From Providencia sp. R33 (GTDB taxonomy: Bacteria > Pseudomonadota > Gammaproteobacteria > Enterobacterales > Enterobacteriaceae): 64,000 bases of DNA. The stretch lies in assembly GCF_019343475.1 (NCBI RefSeq), contig NZ_CP072453.1, positions 1,240,001 to 1,304,000 of the forward strand, read 5' to 3'. Shown piece by piece: positions 1 to 5,909 of this stretch (its first letter is position 1; each line of letters begins with the position of its first letter). The notes under the pieces are model-generated. The model was not told the origin of the DNA and did not search any database. It saw nothing but the letters and a program-made list of their open reading frames with translations. Both the position numbers and the translations under genes were made by a program.

Positions 1-2
1 CC

Positions 3-575
3 TCGATAAATACGGGCAAGACGCTGTTGACGCTTTGGTTGAAGATGATCGAAATCTACGGCGACAAATGGAAGAACAAAAATGGCACGGAACCGTCATT
101 GATGTGGAAGCAAGCGCTAAGCGCATTGAGTGACCAGCAACTGGACGGACTGTTTAAATTCTGTATCGACCGCTGCATGAATGGTAATCCATGGCCACCA
201 GAGTTATCAGACGTGATTGTCGCGTTATCTGGTGAAGCGGCTAAGCATAATCCCTTTGGGCTTGATCCTGACGAACAGCTTAGAGATTTTTTAACCTACT
301 GCGCTAAGCGCAATAACTACCAGAGCGCTGAAATGTACCCGTTCAAACACCCGGTTCAATACTGGATGTTTACAGACCTAAGGACGAAGATGATTGACCT
401 AAGGCTAACTGAGGTTGAATGTGAGAAGCGACTAGACAAAATGTTATCACAATGGACTGAGCGAGTTAGAAAGGGCGAAAAGGTACCAGAGCCAACACTG
501 ACACTTACCGATAAATCAAAACCTCGTCCTGCTTGGATGGATTTAATTGAAAAAAGTAAACAACGGAGACAATAA
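3..575 (+). CDS. Replication protein P-like, 5' end cut by the window
   Basis: Resembles lambda P, the loader that brings the host DnaB helicase to the phage origin. The conserved C-terminal half is visible: an NGNPWPP segment, a Y-P-F/W-K-H tract around YPFKHPVQYW, and a basic tail with VRKGEKVPEP matching the lambda P RxxxGExxPEP pattern. The frame is open to the window edge, and the first in-frame start-like codon (TTG at 27) is not convincing, so roughly 20-60 N-terminal residues are probably missing. Its place directly left of a RusA-type resolvase gene fits a lambdoid early region. Confidence 0.8.
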   Translation, partial: SINTGKTLLTLWLKMIEIYGDKWKNKNGTEPSLMWKQALSALSDQQLDGLFKFCIDRCMNGNPWPPELSDVIVALSGEAAKHNPFGLDPDEQLRDFLTYCAKRNNYQSAEMYPFKHPVQYWMFTDLRTKMIDLRLTEVECEKRLDKMLSQWTERVRKGEKVPEPTLTLTDKSKPRPAWMDLIEKSKQRRQ

Positions 576-734
576 GATTCAAAGGTTATCAAAATTGTTG
601 GCAGGATTAACATACAGGCGCTTTTGATATACAGGATGATAAATCCCATAGGTTGAATGTGAAAATCAAATGTAGAGCGTTACAGAGCGTTTTAAAGGGT
701 GGTAAGAAAATTGATTCTTACTAATTTTTTATGG

Positions 735-777
735 TTGAAAAGATAAACAATTTGTTTATATTAACCGTGTGGGTTAA
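735..777 (+). promoter_or_regulatory. Candidate early promoter with two palindromic operators
   Basis: A sigma-70-like promoter is visible: TTGAAA at 735-740, 16-bp spacer, TATATT at 757-762. A perfect inverted repeat, TAAACAA-T-TTGTTTA (744-758), fills the spacer and reaches the -10. A second perfect repeat, TTAACC-GTGTG-GGTTAA (761-777), covers the expected start site. Two palindromes placed where repressors would block RNA polymerase suggest a regulated promoter for the gene at 798. Which protein binds is unknown. Confidence 0.5.
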
Positions 778-797
778 TCGAATTCGAGGTAATGGTT

Positions 798-1226
798 ATG
801 TTATTTCAGGATAGGGTAATAGAGCTACTCAAAGGTGGTCAAAGCATGTCGTTAAAAGCGATTAGAGACCATTTCGAAAGCAACGGTATTAAGGTTCCAT
901 ATTGCACCGCAAAGGATGCTTTGAACCAACTGGAACAGTTTAATGTTGTTTTATTGGTAACCGTTGAAGAGGGCGGTATTAGAGCATTTGGTTACAAGCT
1001 GAATGATAACTATGAGGCTGGATTAGCCAGACAAGCTAGCAGTAGTCAACGCCACAAGGTGAGAACCAGTAAATCAAGCAAGCCCAAGAAAATCAAAGTT
1101 CCTGTTGTGGTACCTGAATATGGCCCATGGCGCCAAACAGGTGAACCGGCACGTTTACAAGTCATGTTTAACGAGTTACTGGCGAAGCCAAGGGCGAAGC
1201 GCATTAAGCGAGGCTTGGCGGTATGA
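798..1226 (+). CDS. Unknown phage protein with winged-helix-like N-terminus
   Basis: 142 residues. The first 70 look like a small winged helix: helices around RVIELLKGG and LKAIRDHFESNG, a recognition-helix-like TAKDALNQLEQF, then a beta-wing. This is followed by a very basic Lys/Arg/Ser linker (about residues 82-105) and a short C-terminal helix rich in basic residues. DNA or RNA binding is inferred, not shown. The start at 798 is preferred over the in-frame ATG at 792 because GAGGT at 786-790 sits 7 nt before it. The gene follows the operator-bearing promoter at 735-777 and overlaps the start of the broken rusA, so it probably leads that transcript. No family was recognised. Confidence 0.65.
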   Translation: MLFQDRVIELLKGGQSMSLKAIRDHFESNGIKVPYCTAKDALNQLEQFNVVLLVTVEEGGIRAFGYKLNDNYEAGLARQASSSQRHKVRTSKSSKPKKIKVPVVVPEYGPWRQTGEPARLQVMFNELLAKPRAKRIKRGLAV

Positions 1227-1584
1227 AAACCCTTGAATATCCAATTGTGCCCGTACCTAAGCCCCGCATGACCCAGCGTGACAAATGGCAGAAGCGACCA
1301 CCGTAATGCGTTATAGAGCTTTCTGTGACGAAGTAAGAGCAAGGGGCATTAACCTGCCTGAGAGCAATTACCACGTGATTTTTGTTATGCCTATGCCTAA
1401 GTCATGGAGCAAGAAAAAACAGGCTGAAATGGACGGTAAGCCCCACCAGCAAAAGCCAGACAAAGACAACTTAGAGAAAGCCTTGCTGGACGCCATCTTT
1501 GACGATGATTCGCGTATATGGGATGGGCGAGTTTCTAAGGTTTGGGGAACCACTGGAATGATAACGGTAAGGTTACCGGAATAA
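1223..1584 (+). pseudogene. rusA: RusA-type Holliday junction resolvase, frameshifted
   Basis: RusA dimers cut four-way junctions in phage recombination. Two reading frames together make one RusA protein. The first (from ATG 1223) gives the N-terminal PVPKPRMTQRDKW motif and ends at TAA 1304-1306 right after KRPP. The second (open from about 1285) continues with VMRYRAFCDEV and the catalytic segment PDKDNLEKALLDAIFDDD, which holds the acidic residues equivalent to E. coli D70, D72 and D91. A -1 shift at about 1302 restores a full-length protein of about 120 residues. No classical slippery heptamer is seen at the junction, so a one-base deletion (or base-call error) is more likely than programmed frameshifting. 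The 3' frame alone lacks the conserved N-terminus. Confidence 0.8.
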
Positions 1585-1664
1585 TCGACAAATCATGAAC
1601 TTGTTACCAGAGGGTAAGTTTGTGAGCGGATTAACGAATCGTTGAATGAATGAGGTAAGTCCTT

Positions 1665-1922
1665 ATGAGTCCAGAAGATTTTATTAGAAAGAACATCATC
1701 AAGAAGCTTCAAGAGCTTGATTATCAGGGGGGGGCATTACAACTTGCCGCTGATGAAGGTATCGCACATTACCGCAGATGCTCACAAGCAAGTAAACGCG
1801 GTGCCATGTTTGATGATTGCTTTCACGTAGCAAGGGTTTGGATGGATAAGTACGGCGGTAACACAAAGGCAAAACCTAAACGCCGTGGGAAAACAGTAGT
1901 TAAACAAGTTTCGTTATTTTGA
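1665..1922 (+). CDS. Unknown small phage protein
   Basis: 85 residues, helical N-terminal half with a basic C-terminal tail (KAKPKRRGKTVVKQ). A GAGGT Shine-Dalgarno lies 6-7 nt before the ATG. It contains two cysteines (in RRCSQ and DDCFH) but no recognisable zinc motif. It sits between rusA and a run of small early genes. No family was recognised; by position it would be transcribed with the replication/recombination genes. Confidence 0.65.
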   Translation: MSPEDFIRKNIIKKLQELDYQGGALQLAADEGIAHYRRCSQASKRGAMFDDCFHVARVWMDKYGGNTKAKPKRRGKTVVKQVSLF

Positions 1923-1932
1923 GGTTAACGCC

Positions 1933-2166
1933 ATGAACAATAAAGAATTTAAAGAAATGATGTATAAAAAACCGCATGAAATGGCTCAATGTGGTAATCC
2001 AGTGCCAGCTACAGGTAATTTGCGTGACCAGTTCGCCATGGCTGCAATGCAGGGCATTTTATCAAACGAAGCCATGATTGCGGTTGTGATTGAAGAGTCA
2101 GCAGCGTGGGTATCGCGTGAAGCTTACATAATGGCTGATGCAATGCTAGCGGCTAGGGGTAAATAA
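1933..2166 (+). CDS. Unknown small phage protein
   Basis: 77 residues, starting 10 nt after the previous stop with GAGGT in that gap. The central GNLRDQFAMAAMQGIL and the ending AYIMADAMLAARG follow a pattern seen in small accessory proteins of many enterobacterial prophages (LRDYFA...MADAMLAAR). That resemblance is remembered, not searched, and no function is known. It ends 2 nt before the next gene, so the two are probably co-translated. Confidence 0.7.
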   Translation: MNNKEFKEMMYKKPHEMAQCGNPVPATGNLRDQFAMAAMQGILSNEAMIAVVIEESAAWVSREAYIMADAMLAARGK

Positions 2167-2168
2167 CC

Positions 2169-2477
2169 ATGGCAGATATCTCAATAAAGCATTCAAAAAT
2201 TGATGATTTCCATAATGGCATTAAGCCAATGCCTAAGTTGTTCAGAGTAGTAAGTGTAGAGCTTGATGTTTTGCGTATCGGCTTTGGCAGTGACTATGGC
2301 GTCATATTTGATTGTGATACCACCGTAGTTAGATTGGTAAGGCGAGTTAAACACCGTGACGGCTGGTGTTGGCAACTGGTTAGAGAGCATAAAGACCAAG
2401 AGGAATGGGATTATTGCTTTGAGTCTGACCGTGAGTGTTTGAACAACCTGAATTGGGAATTAGGGCTGTTTTACTAA
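2169..2477 (+). CDS. Unknown phage protein
   Basis: 102 residues, soluble, mixed alpha/beta by eye, rich in aromatic residues toward the C-terminus (DGWCWQLVREH, EEWDYCFES, NNLNWELGLFY). No signal peptide, membrane segment or known motif is visible. It follows the preceding gene with a 2-nt gap in the early operon, upstream of the MazG-like gene. Function unknown. Confidence 0.6.
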   Translation: MADISIKHSKIDDFHNGIKPMPKLFRVVSVELDVLRIGFGSDYGVIFDCDTTVVRLVRRVKHRDGWCWQLVREHKDQEEWDYCFESDRECLNNLNWELGLFY

Positions 2478-2510
2478 ACAAACAATCGTGACATGTCACG
2501 CGAGGTAAAT

Positions 2511-2846
2511 ATGAACATCAAACAATTACAGCAGCAAATTCATGAGCAAAATAAAAAGGCTGGCTGGTGGGATAATCCACGTGAAAAAGGAACTCTACTC
2601 TGTCTAATTCACTCTGAAATCAGTGAGGCAATGGAAGGTGAGCGAAAAGATTTAATGGACGACCACTTGCCACATCGAAAAATGGCTGAGGTTGAATTAG
2701 CTGATGCTGTTATTCGCATTTTGGATTATGCACATGCATTCGGCTATGACATTGAAAGCGCTATTACTGAGAAGCTTGAATACAACAAGCACCGAGCAGA
2801 CCATCAGCGTGAAAACAGAGCTAAGAGCGGCGGTAAGCAATTCTAA
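2511..2846 (+). CDS. MazG-like nucleoside triphosphate pyrophosphohydrolase
   Basis: All-alpha NTP pyrophosphohydrolases remove pyrophosphate from (often aberrant) nucleotides; phage versions have also been linked to lowering ppGpp. The metal-binding signature is clear: an ExxE pair in IHSEISEAMEG and a distal ExxxD in EVELADAVIRILDYA. The size (111 residues) matches single-domain phage MazG-like proteins. The start at 2511 is chosen because GAGGT (2502-2506) precedes it; an earlier in-frame ATG at 2493 lies upstream of that site. It is part of the early small-gene run. Confidence 0.8.
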   Translation: MNIKQLQQQIHEQNKKAGWWDNPREKGTLLCLIHSEISEAMEGERKDLMDDHLPHRKMAEVELADAVIRILDYAHAFGYDIESAITEKLEYNKHRADHQRENRAKSGGKQF

Positions 2847-2861
2847 AGTGGAGTGGTAATT

Positions 2862-2939
2862 ATGCTAAAAACTTACTTAATATTTGCCGTGTTCTGGTGC
2901 GTGTTCGCCGTAGCTGTAGGGATGTTATTCAATGGCTAA
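2862..2939 (+). CDS. Tiny single-pass membrane protein (25 aa)
   Basis: A short reading frame with a GGAG-type Shine-Dalgarno upstream (2850-2853). It encodes 25 residues that are almost entirely hydrophobic (LIFAVFWCVFAVAVGMLF), one transmembrane helix with a short Lys-containing N-terminus. Its last 8 nt overlap the start of the next gene, the usual sign of translational coupling. Function unknown; a leader-peptide role for the downstream gene is possible. Confidence 0.55.
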   Translation: MLKTYLIFAVFWCVFAVAVGMLFNG

Positions 2940-3291
2940 ATCACCAGCAGAGCGCAAAGCAGCGCAACGTAAACGCCAGCGTGAAGCTGGCTTGGTTACT
3001 CCGCAGTGGCAAGTAGAAGCCGAAGAACACGAAATGATTAAGCGTAATTGTGCGTTGCGTAGACCGGGGCGCGAACCGTACGACGAATCGGAATACATTC
3101 AAATGCTCATACGTAACGATGATGCAAGGCTTAAGCGTGAAATTGCTAAGCTATCAAAACGTTGTTGCGGTAAGTGTGGAGAGCAGCTACCAGTAACTGA
3201 ATGCTGTCTCTCTGGTGCCGCTGAGTGCTGGAATACTAAAGGGTGGCATGAGCTTAAATTAACCACGGTTGACAAATCACCATCAAAATAG
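2932..3291 (+). CDS. Unknown phage protein with Cys-rich zinc-knuckle-like segment
   Basis: 119 residues. The N-terminus is very basic (AERKAAQRKRQREAG), resembling the opening of many small phage proteins. The C-terminal third carries CCGKCGEQLP...ECCLSG...EC, compatible with a small zinc ribbon (CxxC...C...C). Nucleic-acid binding is a reasonable guess but not shown. It overlaps the tiny membrane ORF before it and is the last gene before the repeat-rich gap in front of the terminase genes. Confidence 0.65.
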   Translation: MAKSPAERKAAQRKRQREAGLVTPQWQVEAEEHEMIKRNCALRRPGREPYDESEYIQMLIRNDDARLKREIAKLSKRCCGKCGEQLPVTECCLSGAAECWNTKGWHELKLTTVDKSPSK

Positions 3292-3297
3292 AAATTT

Positions 3298-3404
3298 GGT
3301 TGACGCGATTTTGTCAACCGATTGATATTGTTCCGTTATGGGAATTCACATAACGACAATTCCAACCTGTCGGCATGACCGACTAGTTCAAGACCCTTAT
3401 AAGG
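3298..3404. repeat. Cluster of inverted repeats before the terminase genes
   Basis: Four symmetric elements lie within 107 bp: GGTTGAC-N8-GTCAACC (3298-3319), CGTTATG-N8-CATAACG (3334-3355), GTCGG-N5-CCGAC (3369-3383) and the palindrome CCTTATAAGG (3395-3404). The first two share the same arm length and spacing. Placed immediately upstream of terS, they are candidates for a terminase recognition (pac/cos) region or a late-promoter control region. Neither role is proven by sequence alone. Confidence 0.5.
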
Positions 3405-3453
3405 TTTGAATGTTATCTTTTGGTCGGTCATAATAACCGTAGAGGTGATGATT

Positions 3454-4014
3454 ATGACCACAAAGAAACCACGTAAGCCACCAGCCAGAAAACCTACACC
3501 ACTTAACGCTCAAATGGAGCGTTTTTGTCAGGAATATATCAAAGCCCCTGATAATCAAACTGATGCAGCTTTAGCAGCAGGCTATGCCGAAGTTAGCGCC
3601 TGTAAGCGCGCATCACAACTTATGAAAGACCCTCGCGTCATTGACCGTATCGCGCAGCTTATGCAGCAGCGAAACAAGCGCAAGAAGCTAGACGCTGACA
3701 GCGTGTTAGAGAGATTGGTTAATATGCTTGATGCGGATATTGCCGACATACTCACTAATACGGGTGATATCAAGCCAATAAAAGATTGGCCTGCAGTATG
3801 GCGAAAAAGTATTAATGCATTCGAAATAGCCGTCATTGATGAAAGAGTTACTGTTAAGAAAGTGAAGCTGTTAGATAAATTGCGCGTACTTGAAATGGTC
3901 GGTAAGCACGTAGACGTTAACGCATTCCGTGAACGCTATCAGGTCGATGTAACTATTTCCCTTGCTGATAAGTTGGCAGCAGCCCGTAAGCGTGCCACTG
4001 GTGGTGAGCAATGA
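3454..4014 (+). CDS. terS: Terminase small subunit
   Basis: DNA-recognition subunit of the packaging motor. 186 residues with the Terminase_2 layout: basic N-terminal tail (KKPRKPPARKP), then a helix-turn-helix region around QTDAALAAGYAEVSACKRASQLMKDPRV, where the AALAAGY...A...LL..P.V pattern is diagnostic. A helical oligomerisation part with DADIADIL follows. The start at 3454 is preferred because AGAGGTG (3441-3447) precedes it; ATG codons at 3406 and 3448 are in frame but not better supported. It overlaps terL by 4 nt (ATGA). Confidence 0.88.
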   Translation: MTTKKPRKPPARKPTPLNAQMERFCQEYIKAPDNQTDAALAAGYAEVSACKRASQLMKDPRVIDRIAQLMQQRNKRKKLDADSVLERLVNMLDADIADILTNTGDIKPIKDWPAVWRKSINAFEIAVIDERVTVKKVKLLDKLRVLEMVGKHVDVNAFRERYQVDVTISLADKLAAARKRATGGEQ

Positions 4015-5492
4015 TTGATACCATGTCGCCAGAAGAGCAACTGATTAACGATATCGGCATGTTTACTCATGACCCGTTAAGTTATGCTCTGTACGCATTT
4101 CCGTGGGGTGAGGCTGGTACCGAACTTGAAAATGCTAATGGGCCTCGTCAATGGCAAGCGGAAGCGCTGAACGAAATAGGTGAGCACCTGCGCAACCCTG
4201 AGACACGACACCAGCCGTTACAGCTTGCTAGGGCATCAGGTCACGGTATAGGTAAATCTGCTTTCATATCGATGATTATCAAATGGGGCATGGACACCTG
4301 CGAAGATTGCAAGGTGGTTGTTACTGCCAACACCGAAAATCAGCTACGCACTAAAACATGGCCAGAGATTGCGAAGTGGCAACGCCTATCTATCACCAAG
4401 GATTGGTTTACCTGCACCAAGACCGCTATCTATTCCAATGACCCTAATCACGCTAACGCATGGCGTGCTGATGCTGTGCCTTGGTCAGAGAACAACACAG
4501 AGGCATTCGCAGGGTTGCATAACCAAGGCAAGCGTATCATTCTAATTTTTGATGAGGCTTCTAACATTGCGGATCTGGTATGGGAAGTAGCTGAGGGTGC
4601 CTTGACGGATGAGAACACAGAAATTATCTGGATAGCATTTGGTAACCCGACACGTAACACAGGGCGCTTCCGTGAGTGTTTCCGTAAGTTTAAGCACCGT
4701 TGGAAAACCAAGCAGATTGATAGCCGTACGGTTGAAGGTACCAACAAAGAGCAAATCGATAAATGGATTGAAGACCGTGGCGAGGATAGTGACTTTGTTA
4801 AAGTTCGTGTTCGTGGTATTTTCCCGTCAACATCTGAAACCCAATTCATACCTACTGGCTTAACTGATGCGGCAATGAAGCGCACAGTAACACAAGCAGA
4901 GGTATCACACGCACCAATTATCATAGGCGTTGACCCTGCATACTCCGGTGATGATGATGCTGTTATTTATATGCGACAAGGGTTACACAGTAAATGCCTG
5001 TGGACGGGTAACAAAACTACTGATGATATGGTTATGGCTAAGCGCATTGCTGACTTTGAGGATCAGTACGGTGCTGATGCTGTTCATATTGACTATGGCT
5101 ACGGTACAGGTATCTACTCTATAGGTACTGGATGGGGGCGTGATTGGCAGCTTGTGCAATTCGGTAGCGCGTCTACGGACCCACAAATGCTAAATAAGCG
5201 TGGTGAAATGTATAGCAGCGCTAAAATATGGTTAAAAATAGGCGGTGCGCTTGATGACCAAGAAACAGCTGATGATTTATCCGTGGCTGAATATAAGGTT
5301 AGGGTTGATGGTAAAATTGTACTTGAACCAAAAGAAGAGATTAAAAAGCGTATCGGGCGCTCTCCGGGTAAGGGTGATGCGTTTGTCTTAACATTTGCTT
5401 ACCCAGTCACCAAAAAAGAACGCAATAACATTTCTATATCTAGTCAGGGCAGTCACGTTGTTAGTGATGCTGATTACGATCCTTATGCTTAA
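4011..5492 (+). CDS. terL: Terminase large subunit
   Basis: ATPase and nuclease of the DNA packaging motor. 493 residues with a Walker A loop GHGIGKS (77-83), a Walker B ILIFDEAS (177-184, acidic pair D181-E182), and a C-terminal RNase H-fold nuclease opening with IIIGVDPAYSGDD (first catalytic aspartate D308) and a later IDYGYGTG motif. Length is typical for the family. Start codon overlaps the terS stop, as usual for paired terminase genes. Confidence 0.95.
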   Translation: MIDTMSPEEQLINDIGMFTHDPLSYALYAFPWGEAGTELENANGPRQWQAEALNEIGEHLRNPETRHQPLQLARASGHGIGKSAFISMIIKWGMDTCEDCKVVVTANTENQLRTKTWPEIAKWQRLSITKDWFTCTKTAIYSNDPNHANAWRADAVPWSENNTEAFAGLHNQGKRIILIFDEASNIADLVWEVAEGALTDENTEIIWIAFGNPTRNTGRFRECFRKFKHRWKTKQIDSRTVEGTNKEQIDKWIEDRGEDSDFVKVRVRGIFPSTSETQFIPTGLTDAAMKRTVTQAEVSHAPIIIGVDPAYSGDDDAVIYMRQGLHSKCLWTGNKTTDDMVMAKRIADFEDQYGADAVHIDYGYGTGIYSIGTGWGRDWQLVQFGSASTDPQMLNKRGEMYSSAKIWLKIGGALDDQETADDLSVAEYKVRVDGKIVLEPKEEIKKRIGRSPGKGDAFVLTFAYPVTKKERNNISISSQGSHVVSDADYDPYA

Positions 5493-5500
5493 CTAACAGG

Positions 5501-5526
5501 CAAAAAAAAGCCCTCACAGCGAGGGC
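5501..5526 (-). terminator. Intrinsic terminator facing the minus strand
   Basis: Perfect hairpin GCCCTC-ACAGC-GAGGGC (5510-5526). Eight A residues precede it on the plus strand, so a minus-strand transcript would end in a U8 tract. There is no U tract for plus-strand transcription. It is therefore directed against minus-strand RNA although both neighbouring genes run on the plus strand. It forms the 3' end of the small RNA candidate. Confidence 0.75.
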
Positions 5527-5587
5527 AAATGTAAGCAAAGGAAAGTCACTTGATAACGGGCAAAGGAACATCTGAATAACAACCGAT
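5502..5587 (-). ncRNA. Candidate phage small RNA opposite the late operon
   Basis: A complete transcription unit is visible on the minus strand. TTGACA (complement 5617-5622), a 17-bp spacer and TACATT (complement 5594-5599) predict a start near 5587. The RNA would end at the U8 terminator at 5501-5526, giving about 86 nt. A perfect 10-bp inverted repeat TGTATATCTT/AAGATATACA (5596-5605 and 5625-5634) brackets the promoter and could be an operator. No convincing reading frame lies inside, because the one open frame runs through the terminator hairpin. The RNA being real is inference from promoter plus terminator. Confidence 0.5.
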
Positions 5588-5593
5588 AACCAA

Positions 5594-5634
5594 AATGTAT
5601 ATCTTGGTTTTATATTTGTCAAATAAGATATACA
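5594..5634 (-). promoter_or_regulatory. Strong minus-strand promoter flanked by a 10-bp inverted repeat
   Basis: The -35 box matches the sigma-70 consensus exactly (TTGACA), the spacer is 17 bp and the -10 (TACATT) matches four of six. The inverted repeat arms lie upstream of the -35 and across the -10, about 29 bp centre to centre. This is a natural layout for a repressor that shuts the promoter. Confidence 0.55.
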
Positions 5635-5678
5635 ATAAATCATAAAATGTATTATTGTTTATTTTATCGAGGTGTTAT

Positions 5679-5894
5679 ATGTGCGGAAATATCCTAGGTG
5701 GCACTCCCAAGATTAAAACCCCTCCACCAGTTCAGGCGGCACCACAAGAACAGGACGAGGCTGTAGTAGGTTCACGTGATGAAGAGCTGCGCCGCCGTCG
5801 TGCTGCCGCTGGTCGTAAGTCAACATTGCTAACAGGTGCGCAGGGTACAACCAATGCTGCATCAACCAGCGGTAAAACGCTACTTGGTCAGTAA
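5679..5894 (+). CDS. Small phage protein between terminase and portal
   Basis: 71 residues beginning MCGNILGG, with a Pro-rich stretch (TPPPVQAAPQE), an Arg-rich helix (EELRRRRAAAGRKS) and a Gly/Thr/Ser-rich tail ending in KTLLGQ. Short proteins starting MCG(G) with an RRRRAA...TLLT pattern are common next to portal genes in T7-like and epsilon15-like phages; their function is not established. The start at 5679 is chosen for the GAGGTG at 5669-5674; upstream in-frame codons would pass through the inverted repeat region. Confidence 0.75.
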   Translation: MCGNILGGTPKIKTPPPVQAAPQEQDEAVVGSRDEELRRRRAAAGRKSTLLTGAQGTTNAASTSGKTLLGQ

Positions 5895-5909
5895 CCTAAC
5901 GGGGGCGGT

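Noticed and set aside
1594..1644. 16-codon reading frame between rusA and the next gene
   Set aside because: No ribosome site of note and no hydrophobic or conserved character; too short to support.
4448..4924. Minus-strand 158-residue frame inside terL
   Set aside because: Opposite strand of a well-supported terminase gene; composition is that of a shadow frame (Ser/Arg/Ile-rich, no motif).
5461..5643. Minus-strand 60-residue reading frame between terminase and portal
   Set aside because: It runs through the terminator hairpin and the promoter itself and has no ribosome site; the unit reads better as a non-coding RNA.
5528..5690. Possible second phage late promoter on the plus strand
   Set aside because: AT-rich sequence gives several -10-like boxes but no -35 at a proper distance; only the minus-strand promoter is convincing.
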